A stretch of 64,000 bases of DNA from contig NZ_CP051201.1 in the NCBI RefSeq assembly GCF_024181285.1, forward strand, positions 2,480,001-2,544,000, written 5' to 3'. The DNA comes from Treponema sp. OMZ 790. Lineage in GTDB: Bacteria > Spirochaetota > Spirochaetia > Treponematales > Treponemataceae. A program made the translations under genes and the position numbers. Of the stretch, positions 42,483 to 51,674 are shown in pieces. How positions within the stretch are numbered: the first letter of the stretch is position 1; each line of letters begins with the position of its first letter. Under the pieces are notes generated by a model that was not told where the DNA came from, ran no database searches, and worked only from the letters and a program-made list of their open reading frames with translations.

Positions 42483-45400
42483 TTAATTTTTTATATCAAG
42501 TTCAACACAATGCCCTGTCTTTAAATAGAAGATAAATGTCTTCACTTCGGTTTTTGCAAGATCAAAAACAGCTTTTTTATAAATCTTCAACTGAGTCAAG
42601 TGAGCTTCCGGATTTTCCACTTGATCGGTTTTATAATCGACAACATAAACTATTCCATCTTTTTTAAAAAGCAAGTCTATCTGCCCGCTTACAATTTGGC
42701 CGTCATATTCCGTCAAAAAGCCATACTCGCTTTTTAAGTATTCGGCATCCTTTGCAAGAGCGTACATATCCGAATTAAAAAAGTTATCGGCCCAAGCATA
42801 AATCTTTTTTCTTTCAGTTTCGGAATACCCTTTCGGATACACAAATTCCTTGTTTAAAAGACGAGCCTCGATTAAAGAGTGTGTAAGAGTTCCAAGTTCG
42901 GCAGCAGTAAATTCTTTTTGTTCATCCATATTTTTAGAAGACTCAGGAAGTTTATCTTTTTCAGAATTAAAAGAATAAACAGATTCTTCACCTCTCTTTT
43001 TATTTACTTCATGAGCAAGGCCTGTGGCGGTTGCTATTCTTTTTTCTGCAAGATTAAATTCTTTTATCTTCGAAGAAGCAAAAAGGTTTTTAAAATTTAT
43101 TTTTTCTCTCCTTTGCTTTTTAGAACTGTTAAATAAATTTTGCCTCTCAATAGGTAAAACTTCATTAAAAATAATATCTTCATGCTCATTAGGCAACGCA
43201 GGCAAAAGCAATTCAAAAAAACTTACAGTCTTATCCGAAATTTTAATCATATTTTTTATATCTTCAAGATTTCGCGGATTTTCAAATGAATAATCATTAT
43301 TTTTAGAATCGTCCGTTTGCAGATGACTGCATACACCGCTCATAATTAAATAGGACTCTGCCCTTGTAACTGCAACATAAAGAAGTCTTTTAGTTTCAGC
43401 GATCAACTTTGCATTAGCCTCATCGCGCAACGATTCAAAAATCAAATTACTTGATGTAAAAGATAAACCGGGAACATTAGGCGAATACAAAACAGGCCCC
43501 ATATCTTCATTATAAAAAACAAGACCTTCTTTTTTTTCGGGAATACCTCTGTTACCGCAGTCGGGAATTATTACAATGGGAAATTCCAGCCCTTTGCTCT
43601 TGTGTACGGTCAAAAATCTCACAGAATCTTTTTCATCATCCAAGGGGAGTTCCATATCATCAAGTCTCTCATTATCTTCAATATGAGATGAAAGCAAATC
43701 TATAAACTGAGAAAAAGCTAATCCGTTTATATCCGCTTGACAGGCGAGTTCAAAAATATAATCATACAAATCGATATAATGATGATTTTCTTCATTGCTC
43801 AATAAAAAATATCTATAAGCTTCATCATACCAAAGGTATGTAATCAATTCGGCACAATTCATTGTTAAAACATGATCATTCAAACGAGCAAATAAATCAC
43901 AACCTCGCAAATATGCATCCTTATTTTTTCCGGTTAGTTTTTCCGCTAAAGAACTATCAAAAGCTCTTTCAAAATTTAAAAGCAATATAGCAAAAGCATC
44001 ATCATCAATATTTACAAAAGGAGAATGCAAGACCTGAGCATAAGTTTTTTTATCTGAAGGGTAAGCAATAATTTTAAGCATAGCATAAATATCGTTTATA
44101 GGAGCATCATTAAATAAACCTCTCTGCTGCACACTTCTATATGGAATGCCCAAATTACGGAAAACTCTTTCATATGTACTTTGTTTTGTCGAAGCTCTAA
44201 GCAAGACGGCAAAATCATTCCATGAACAGGGCCTTGCCATTTTGCCATCTCTAATTTTAAAACCTCGGTTATATAATTCTAAAATTTTTTTTGCAATAAA
44301 CAAAGCTTCCGTTTCTACCGGATTAAGAAATTCACTTGAATTTTCCAATGTATCGAATCTTTTTTTGTCAAAAAGCATTATTTCAATTTTAGGATTAACT
44401 TCTTTTACAGGAGGTCTTGTTTCGGTCGGAACATATTCCGCTTCATAAACAGGCACAAAGCCGTTTTTTTCCAATGGCCTATTTATCTCGGAATAAAAAA
44501 CTTTGGAAAATATTGTATTAAATAAATTTATAAGGGAAGGCTCCGTGCGGTAATTTATTAAAAGTCTTGTCGCCTCAAGTCTTTCTTTACTTGAAATCTC
44601 TTCTGCAAGTTTTCTAAACACGGAAACATCAGCGCCTCTAAAAGCATAAATCGACTGTTTCTCGTCCCCTACAAAAAATAATTTATTTGGGCAAAGTTCA
44701 CTTGGAGAAGGAACTGATTTTTCAGAACGTTCAAGTTTTTCCGTAATTAAAAAAAGCAAATCTCTTTGCAAACTATTATTATCTTGAAACTCGTCTATCA
44801 TAATAATATCCGTGTTTGCTTTATAAAAATTTCTCAAATCGATATCATTTATTAAAGCATCCACAGCTAACTGCGATACATCCGAAAAAGTTAAAAGACC
44901 TCTTTGTTTTTTTTCGTATATATACTCTTCTTGAAGATCTTCAAGCATGGCAAAAAAAAGGTTTAAGTTGTCTCGTGAGTACGCAAAGCTATATATACAT
45001 CCAAGTCTTTCATATATATTTTTCAATCTTTCTTTTATTTCCTTTACGGTATCGTTTCCTTTTCCTTTTGCTGTTTTAGAAACTTTATCGACAATCGAAA
45101 TCAATTTTATAAAGTTTTCATCCTGCACTGATTCAGGAAAATAAGTTAAAGCGGAGTATGCACTCATTGCTTCTTCCGTAAAATTTTTGGAAGGATCATT
45201 TTCTTTTATAAATGTAAAAATCTCAAAACATTCGGATAATGTTTTTTTCTCCTCTTCTTCATGATACTTTATTTGAGCCTCTAAGCTTTTTTTAAAATCA
45301 ATAGGCTTTGAAATCAACACATAATTACTTAATAACCTTGCAAACAAACCTGTTACAAAATCATCTATACCGTTATCGCCTAAAAAAAACTGCATAGTCT

Positions 45401-45860
45401 TATCGGATCTCATTTTTAAAAAAAAATCCAAACCTATACGATAAGCTAATTTTTCCGACTCGGTATTATCAATAATAAAATCGGGAGAGATACCGAAATT
45501 TCTACATGCAGTTTTTGCTATCCAATTACAAAATGAATCTATTGTCGAAATCTTAGCAAGATGAAATTTTTCAATCGCAGCTTTTGCATTCGGATGATCT
45601 ATTTTTTTTAGCTCGTTATAAATTCTTTTATGCATTTCGGCTGCAGCTTTTTCGGTAAAAGTTAAGGCTATTATTTTTTCGACACTCACACCCTTTTCAA
45701 CAACAAAATAAACATAACGCGAAGCCAGAACTTTTGTTTTCCCTGATCCGGCTCCGGCAGCAATTACCGCATTTTCTTCAACGGTTACAGCATTTTTTTG
45801 ATTTTCATTTAAACCGGTCAACATATTTTTTATATAATCATTCACTTTATTTTTCTCCAA
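42483..45860 (-). CDS. addA: AddA-type UvrD helicase/nuclease subunit
   Basis: 1125 residues. Walker A AAGAGSGKTKVL at residues 34-45 after the Q-motif NENQKNAV, helicase motif Ia ALTFTEKAAAEM, motif II MIDEFQD, motif III FVGDEKQSIYAFRGAD, motif V VHKSKGLEFPIVI, motif VI LYVAVTRAE, and a C-terminal PD-(D/E)xK nuclease (GQIDLLFKKDGIVYVVDYKT). This is the RecB/AddA arrangement for double-strand-end processing in recombinational repair. It starts eight bases after the upstream AddB-like gene; addB-addA order is the common one. Length is near the usual 1200. Confidence 0.9.
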   Translation of the reverse strand: MEKNKVNDYIKNMLTGLNENQKNAVTVEENAVIAAGAGSGKTKVLASRYVYFVVEKGVSVEKIIALTFTEKAAAEMHKRIYNELKKIDHPNAKAAIEKFHLAKISTIDSFCNWIAKTACRNFGISPDFIIDNTESEKLAYRIGLDFFLKMRSDKTMQFFLGDNGIDDFVTGLFARLLSNYVLISKPIDFKKSLEAQIKYHEEEEKKTLSECFEIFTFIKENDPSKNFTEEAMSAYSALTYFPESVQDENFIKLISIVDKVSKTAKGKGNDTVKEIKERLKNIYERLGCIYSFAYSRDNLNLFFAMLEDLQEEYIYEKKQRGLLTFSDVSQLAVDALINDIDLRNFYKANTDIIMIDEFQDNNSLQRDLLFLITEKLERSEKSVPSPSELCPNKLFFVGDEKQSIYAFRGADVSVFRKLAEEISSKERLEATRLLINYRTEPSLINLFNTIFSKVFYSEINRPLEKNGFVPVYEAEYVPTETRPPVKEVNPKIEIMLFDKKRFDTLENSSEFLNPVETEALFIAKKILELYNRGFKIRDGKMARPCSWNDFAVLLRASTKQSTYERVFRNLGIPYRSVQQRGLFNDAPINDIYAMLKIIAYPSDKKTYAQVLHSPFVNIDDDAFAILLLNFERAFDSSLAEKLTGKNKDAYLRGCDLFARLNDHVLTMNCAELITYLWYDEAYRYFLLSNEENHHYIDLYDYIFELACQADINGLAFSQFIDLLSSHIEDNERLDDMELPLDDEKDSVRFLTVHKSKGLEFPIVIIPDCGNRGIPEKKEGLVFYNEDMGPVLYSPNVPGLSFTSSNLIFESLRDEANAKLIAETKRLLYVAVTRAESYLIMSGVCSHLQTDDSKNNDYSFENPRNLEDIKNMIKISDKTVSFFELLLPALPNEHEDIIFNEVLPIERQNLFNSSKKQRREKINFKNLFASSKIKEFNLAEKRIATATGLAHEVNKKRGEESVYSFNSEKDKLPESSKNMDEQKEFTAAELGTLTHSLIEARLLNKEFVYPKGYSETERKKIYAWADNFFNSDMYALAKDAEYLKSEYGFLTEYDGQIVSGQIDLLFKKDGIVYVVDYKTDQVENPEAHLTQLKIYKKAVFDLAKTEVKTFIFYLKTGHCVELDIKN

Positions 45861-45868
45861 TAAAAATT

Positions 45869-48676
45869 TTATTTAACCGAATAAACGATTCTGCAAATAT
45901 GTTTAAAATTGCAATCTTTACATGTTTCAAACGAAACAAATGAAGGTCTTGTAAAATCTTGAGCATTAACCAGCTCCGCAAATCTTTCTGCTTCTTTAAT
46001 AAATGAATCGATTGAAGATTGAAAATCATCCCGTGTTCTTTCAGCTCCGTTGCGGGCAACAGGAATAACTTCATTATCGTTTACAACCTTGTTTATTTTC
46101 TGCTGAACAAAACTCAAGAACCATGCATGTTCTATAGTTTGGTTTAATTTAGATTCTGCCAAAAAAATATACATAGGTATTTGAAAATCGGTTAATTCTA
46201 TATCATCGGCATTCATACCTTTTTTTCCGTATGAAGAATATGCAGGCATATTATTTGTTTTATAATCTATAATAACTCCGCTTCTTTCATCTTGAGGAAA
46301 AGACGCCCTGTCGATTTTCCCCCTATACAAAATACCATTATTTTCTATTTCTATCCATTCTTCTACCCATTTTGGATAATAGCCGTTCAAAAATTTTGCA
46401 TCGTTTTCTAAAACAAAATTAACAGCTTCCATAACTCTTTTTTTCAACGATTGAATAAAAGGTTTTGCCAAGCCTCCTCTAAAATCCATGGATTTTTCTG
46501 CAATATCGTCAAATATTGAAGATGCTTTTTCCATATATCTATCCAAATTATCCGAATTAAAATATTTATCCGTCGAACCTATTTCAATATAAAGAGCTTC
46601 CAAAACCGAATGCGAAAGGTTTCCGATATTTCTTGCATCAAAAATGTGCGCATCATAATTTTCATCAAATACGGAAAGAACTTTTTTTAAAAACCATGAA
46701 GAAGGGCACTCCGTAAATGTTTTTAAATCGGTTTGGCTTAATTTAAAAGCGCCGTCTTTAAATAAATTTTCTTCTATGTAAGAATTTACTTCTTTACAAG
46801 TCATATCATAAGTTTTATCTAAATATGAAAAATCCTTTTTTTCTTTAAAAACGGAAAAAGCCAATGCAGCATTTTTTTGAATTTTATATATCACAGCATC
46901 TTCCGGCATTTCGATATCTTTATCTGCAGAATAATCAAAGATAAAAGAATCATAAGATTTTAATTCTTCTATTTTTTTATTCATCCGTTTAATATTTTTA
47001 ATTTCTTCATCTTCAGACATTTCAAACAGATTATTTACAATCAAATATGAGGAAAAAGAATGAGGACTAAAACTAAAAACAGTATTAGGCGATGCCGTAT
47101 AAGCTTCAAAAAAGAAAGGAGAGGCATCGGTTTCAAAAACACCTAAAGCTTCTCTTTTATCTTTACGCAAAAACGAAAGTTTATTGTAAATAATATTTGT
47201 TTGCTCTTGACTGCAATTTAAAATAAAATGATAAGCAAAGGGAGCAGCAGCCGCAACTCTATAAGGAAAAACACTTACAGCGAGCCCTGTGTTTTGCGGA
47301 ACATAGATAGCCTTATCCAATTCCGAAATAAAAAACTTGAACCTATCGGCCGGCATATACCTTTCAAACTTATCTTCCAAGTATAAAAGTTCTTGCAGAC
47401 AAGAAATACAGCGGCCTAAGATTGCATTATCTTTTTGAGAAAAGCGAGTTTCATCTATCAGCTCTTTTCTAAACAAAAAATAGTTTTTTTGTAAATCATT
47501 AAAAGTTTTAGATTCACAGATTCTGTTTACGGCATAATAAAAACTATAAAACCAATCCCTTGCTTTTTTCTTTTGTTCAATCTCGGCTTCATCTTTTTCA
47601 TAGTTTATTTTAAAAGACTCTATCCAAATATTTTTATAAAAATCATCTTCTTTATTTTCTTTCCAAGATACAGCACAATTATTTTTTACACCGTAATCTA
47701 TTAAGGCTTCTGCACCTTCCGCATCTTTCCACGGAATATGTTTATTTAAAACTATGGGCTTCATAAATTCAAAAGAAAAATTATTTTGTACGCAATCATA
47801 AATAAGAGAAAAAAGTTTACCCGCCTGCTCAAGTCCCAAGTTAAACCCCGAACGGAATTCTGCCGGTATACCCCTAAGATAAAATTCTCTTTTTATATAA
47901 GCTGCATAGTTTTCAATATCGGGAACACTTACGGCAATTTCATCAGCCCTCACACCCTCGCTGAGAAGTTTTTCAATTTGTAAAACAGTATTTTTTAATT
48001 CGTTTCTTGAATTTTTATAAACATCAAGCAAATTTTCTTTTTGATTAAATTTAGGGCATGGAACATAGATAATATCTTTCTGTAAATCTAAAAGTTCTGC
48101 ATGTTCGGCAAAATCTTCCATAAGCTCAGGAAAAATAATAATATATTTTTTTTGATTTGAATAAAATTCTGAAGAAACCCAAGAAGGTTCAAACAAAGAG
48201 TTCTCTTTTAAAAATTCGGTATACTCATTTTTTAAAAGAATATAGTCCTTCATTTCATCATCGTTTGAAAAACCCTCACCCTTATCTGTATAACGTTTCT
48301 CAAAATGATCAAGCTGAGGCAAAATCCCGGCAATCCACTCCGAAAAAACCGCACCTGTTTCGGCATAGTTTTCCGGAATAAGAGACTTAAAGAGAGCTTC
48401 CGCTGTTTTTGCTTTTTCGGAATTAAGACGGCTTATATATCCGGCAAAAATTCTCCGCACAGTATTTGACACAGGGCTTAAAGAAGAAACTTGAGAAATA
48501 AGGCAGGCTTCTTTAAAACCATCCCATGACATATAATTTTCTAAAGGAATAGTTCCTAATCCCGTAATGCTTAACGATTTTTGAAACCATAACCGCGCAG
48601 CAATCCTTGACGGAAAAACAAAAACATTGTTTAAATCCCGTCCATAAGTCTTTATTGTTTTTTCTATTAAATCCAT
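45869..48676 (-). CDS. addB: AddB-like PD-(D/E)xK nuclease subunit, without an N-terminal Walker A
   Basis: 935 residues, shorter than the 1150 or so of Bacillus AddB. The C-terminal third has the nuclease (GKIDRASFPQDERSGVIIDY then KTN; later TDFQIPMYIFLAE) and the four-Cys pattern of the AddB iron-sulfur clasp: one Cys in FTECPSSWFL and three in ETCKDCNFKHIC. At the N-terminus the protein begins right at NNVFVFPSRIAARLW; no GxxGxGKT is present. It would be the partner of AddA in a heterodimeric helicase-nuclease, contributing the second nuclease and Chi-type scanning rather than ATP hydrolysis. TATAAT on the minus strand near 48694-48699 is a likely -10. Confidence 0.8.
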   Translation of the reverse strand: MDLIEKTIKTYGRDLNNVFVFPSRIAARLWFQKSLSITGLGTIPLENYMSWDGFKEACLISQVSSLSPVSNTVRRIFAGYISRLNSEKAKTAEALFKSLIPENYAETGAVFSEWIAGILPQLDHFEKRYTDKGEGFSNDDEMKDYILLKNEYTEFLKENSLFEPSWVSSEFYSNQKKYIIIFPELMEDFAEHAELLDLQKDIIYVPCPKFNQKENLLDVYKNSRNELKNTVLQIEKLLSEGVRADEIAVSVPDIENYAAYIKREFYLRGIPAEFRSGFNLGLEQAGKLFSLIYDCVQNNFSFEFMKPIVLNKHIPWKDAEGAEALIDYGVKNNCAVSWKENKEDDFYKNIWIESFKINYEKDEAEIEQKKKARDWFYSFYYAVNRICESKTFNDLQKNYFLFRKELIDETRFSQKDNAILGRCISCLQELLYLEDKFERYMPADRFKFFISELDKAIYVPQNTGLAVSVFPYRVAAAAPFAYHFILNCSQEQTNIIYNKLSFLRKDKREALGVFETDASPFFFEAYTASPNTVFSFSPHSFSSYLIVNNLFEMSEDEEIKNIKRMNKKIEELKSYDSFIFDYSADKDIEMPEDAVIYKIQKNAALAFSVFKEKKDFSYLDKTYDMTCKEVNSYIEENLFKDGAFKLSQTDLKTFTECPSSWFLKKVLSVFDENYDAHIFDARNIGNLSHSVLEALYIEIGSTDKYFNSDNLDRYMEKASSIFDDIAEKSMDFRGGLAKPFIQSLKKRVMEAVNFVLENDAKFLNGYYPKWVEEWIEIENNGILYRGKIDRASFPQDERSGVIIDYKTNNMPAYSSYGKKGMNADDIELTDFQIPMYIFLAESKLNQTIEHAWFLSFVQQKINKVVNDNEVIPVARNGAERTRDDFQSSIDSFIKEAERFAELVNAQDFTRPSFVSFETCKDCNFKHICRIVYSVK

Positions 48677-48778
48677 AATACGGTATAATTATATCACAAA
48701 GCCTAAAATTTATTAAGTGCAAGGTAAAAAAATATTTATGCTCTTTTCAAAAAGTAAAATTTATTGTACTATTACAAA

Positions 48779-50179
48779 ATGAAAGTAATTATAGTAGGCG
48801 GCGGTGTTACCGGAACCGAATTAGCCCGCAGGCTTATCCGAAAAAAACATGATGTTGTCTTAATAGAAAGAGATGAAGAGACAGCCCGCCATGCCGCAAA
48901 CAGATTGGATTGCATGGTTGTACAGGCATCAGGAAACGATACGCAAATTCTACTGGATGCAGGTATAAAAAAAGCTGATGCCATGATAGCCGTAACCGAC
49001 TCAGATGAGCTCAACATGATAATATGCGGCATTGCCGAAAGTCTCGCCCCCGAAGTTATAAAAATTGCCAGAGTACGTAATGAGGATTACGTAAATGCTC
49101 TTAACTTTTCAGAAGAAAGAACTCTGGGTATAAATGCTTTAGTCTATCCCGACGAAGAAGCAGCTCACGCCGTCATACAGGCAATCGAACACGGAGCTGT
49201 AAGCGATGTTTTATCTTTTGAAAATTCAAGCTATGAACTTACCCGCTTTAATGTTTGCGAAAAAAGCACCTTAGACGGCCTTGCTGTTTTAGATATCAGA
49301 AAATATATAGACATCCCCTTTATAGTCGTAAGCGTAGAACAAAACGGGAAAAATAAGATTCCATCAGGCGATACTATTTTAACGGCAGGAACACGGGTTT
49401 CAATTTTAACAAAACCGGAGCATATAAAAAAATTTTATGAGCTGTCAGGATTTCAGACTCAAGAATTTAAAAAAATTGCCTTAGTCGGAATGGGACGTAT
49501 AGGAAAAAGCATTGCAGAATATCTGCTTAAAAACTTAAAGGGCAAATCCCTTCTTTCAAAACTTTTACCCATCAATTTAAACCAAAAATGGAAAATTTCC
49601 ATCATAGAAACTAACGACAAAAAAGCAAAGGAAGTTGCCGCAGAATTCCCGGAAGCCTCTATCTACAAAGCAGATGTTATGGACGAATCCTTTGTAGATG
49701 AAATAGGACTTGACTCATTTGACTTGGTAATATGCACAACGCCAAACTACGAATTTAATATGATAGCTTGTGCCTATCTAAAAACCCTCGGTGTTTATAA
49801 AACAATTTCGCTCGTTCAAAGTTCAGTCCTTGAAAATGTTGCATATAAAATAGGAGTAGATGTTGCAGTTTCTTTTAAAGATGTTGTTGTTGATTCCATA
49901 ATGAGTCATCTTGTAAGTGAAAATGTAACGGGTGTCCATACAATGGGAGACGGCAAACTTGAAATTATAGAATTGCAAGTATCGGAAAAAAGCCCGACTT
50001 TAGGAAAAAAATTAAAAGATATTTCACAACACGGAATATATTTAATTCTGCTAGTCACAGATAAAACCGGTGAAAAAATTCCGGGAGGTGATACGGAATT
50101 GGAAGCAGGAGATAAAATAGTATTTATAGTAAAATCATCACGAAGCGATGAAATTATAAAAATGTTCGGAGGCAATTAG
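48779..50179 (+). CDS. trkA: Trk system potassium uptake protein TrkA
   Basis: 466 residues from the ATG at 48779. Two RCK units, each with a nucleotide-binding GxGxxG: VIIVGGGVTGTELARRLI at the N-terminus and KIALVGMGRIGKSIAEYLL at about 235, each followed by a TrkA_C domain (LDIRKYIDIPFIVVSVEQNG; LKDISQHGIYLILLVTDKTG). TrkA is the peripheral cytoplasmic gating subunit of the Trk/Ktr K+ channel, TrkH. No ribosome site precedes the ATG. TACTAT at 48767-48772 stands six bases before it, so the mRNA may be leaderless. trkH follows at eight bases. Confidence 0.95.
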   Translation: MKVIIVGGGVTGTELARRLIRKKHDVVLIERDEETARHAANRLDCMVVQASGNDTQILLDAGIKKADAMIAVTDSDELNMIICGIAESLAPEVIKIARVRNEDYVNALNFSEERTLGINALVYPDEEAAHAVIQAIEHGAVSDVLSFENSSYELTRFNVCEKSTLDGLAVLDIRKYIDIPFIVVSVEQNGKNKIPSGDTILTAGTRVSILTKPEHIKKFYELSGFQTQEFKKIALVGMGRIGKSIAEYLLKNLKGKSLLSKLLPINLNQKWKISIIETNDKKAKEVAAEFPEASIYKADVMDESFVDEIGLDSFDLVICTTPNYEFNMIACAYLKTLGVYKTISLVQSSVLENVAYKIGVDVAVSFKDVVVDSIMSHLVSENVTGVHTMGDGKLEIIELQVSEKSPTLGKKLKDISQHGIYLILLVTDKTGEKIPGGDTELEAGDKIVFIVKSSRSDEIIKMFGGN

Positions 50180-50187
50180 ATTTTCAA

Positions 50188-51630
50188 ATGAAAGCACTCC
50201 AATATATCCGCATTATCTTTATGATTCTCGCAATAATTTCCATCAGTTTCATAATTCCGATCGGAACAGCCCTTTATGAAAATGAAACTTATTTGATTCC
50301 GTCTTTTTTAATTCCGACAGCCTTTGTGCTTGCAATTGCTGCATGTTTTTTCTTTTTTCAAAAAAACAAAAAAGTAAAGCTCTCAATTTCGGGCGGAATA
50401 ATTTTAGTCGCAGCAGCATGGGTTTCTGCCGGCATCTTGGGTGCAATGCCATTATTCATTTCAGGCGTAATTCCAAATTTTGCAGATGCAGTATTTGAAT
50501 CTGTGTCGGGCTTTACAACAACGGGAGCTACAATTCTTACCAATATCGAAGCCTGCCCCATGACAATGCATGTCTGGCGTACCCAGATGCACTGGCTGGG
50601 AGGAATGGGAATCGTCGCTCTCACTGTTGCCCTCTTTCCGCTATTAGGTGTCGGCGGTTTTCACCTCATCAAAAGCGAAACGACGGGACCCGACAAGGGA
50701 AAGGTAACGGCAAAGATAACCCACACAGCAAAAGCCCTTTGGTTTATCTATTTTGGAATGACGGTTATACAAATAATTCTTTTAATGCTTGCAGGACTTT
50801 CCTTTATCGAAGCTATGTGCCACACATTTGCCTCCTTGGGAACAGGAGGTTTTTCTACAAGAAATGCGAGCGTAGGAGCCTTTAATTCCCCGGCTGTCGA
50901 AATCATCTGCGGAATATTCATGATTTTAGCCGGTGTAAACTTCAGTCTTTATTTTCACCTGTTTACAGGTCATCCGGAAGAGTTTTTCCATAATTCGGAA
51001 CTGAAAGCCTATCTTAAAATAGTATTTGTATCAATCGTTTTAATAGCCGTTTCTATCTATCCTATTTACGGACTTGGAGGAGGTTTGCGGCAAAGTTTTT
51101 TTCAGGTTGCATCCGTAATTACCACCACAGGATTTTCCACTGCGGATTATAATGCATGGCCCGAATTTGCAAAAATGATTTTGCTTACTTTAATGTTTGT
51201 CGGAGGATGCTCAGGCTCAACTGCAGGAAGCATCAAAGTAATTCGATGGCTGATATTAAAAAAACAAGCCGGAATGGAAGCAAAGCGGCTTTTAAGCCCT
51301 CACGGCGTATTCGGCATTCAGCTTAATAACCGCCCGGGACGAAAAGACATAGTTTACAGCGTTGCAGGCTTTATCTTCTGCTACTTTCTTTTAACCATTA
51401 TCACGGCCTTAGTTGCAGCGGCAGACGGAGCCGACCTCTTAAGCGGATTTACCGCCTCCCTTGCCCTCATCGGAAACATAGGCCCCGGATTCGGCCTTGT
51501 AGGCCCCGCAGGAAACTTTGCGTTTTTTTCATCGCCTGTAAAAATTTTCTTTTCTTTTGTAATGTTAGCCGGCCGATTGGAATTATACACAATGATAATC
51601 TACTTTACACCGGCATTTTGGAAAAGATAA
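50188..51630 (+). CDS. trkH: Trk system potassium channel TrkH
   Basis: 480 residues with about ten TM helices and four selectivity-filter loops: SVSGFTTTGATIL, ASLGTGGFSTRN, SVITTTGFSTADY and ALIGNIGPGFGLVG. Each has the key Gly of the K+ filter. It is the membrane channel of the Trk/Ktr system, paired with TrkA eight bases upstream in one operon. The sequence is full-length for the family. Confidence 0.95.
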   Translation: MKALQYIRIIFMILAIISISFIIPIGTALYENETYLIPSFLIPTAFVLAIAACFFFFQKNKKVKLSISGGIILVAAAWVSAGILGAMPLFISGVIPNFADAVFESVSGFTTTGATILTNIEACPMTMHVWRTQMHWLGGMGIVALTVALFPLLGVGGFHLIKSETTGPDKGKVTAKITHTAKALWFIYFGMTVIQIILLMLAGLSFIEAMCHTFASLGTGGFSTRNASVGAFNSPAVEIICGIFMILAGVNFSLYFHLFTGHPEEFFHNSELKAYLKIVFVSIVLIAVSIYPIYGLGGGLRQSFFQVASVITTTGFSTADYNAWPEFAKMILLTLMFVGGCSGSTAGSIKVIRWLILKKQAGMEAKRLLSPHGVFGIQLNNRPGRKDIVYSVAGFIFCYFLLTIITALVAAADGADLLSGFTASLALIGNIGPGFGLVGPAGNFAFFSSPVKIFFSFVMLAGRLELYTMIIYFTPAFWKR

Positions 51631-51674
51631 AACTTTTTTAACGGCAGACTTTATTTTAAGATATCGATTTAAAC

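Noticed and set aside
50188..51630. Possible Rhs or phage influence on trkAH, cysS and murB surroundings
   Set aside because: These genes have ordinary spacing, complete motifs and no remnants nearby; the region from about 42.5 kb on reads as core genome.
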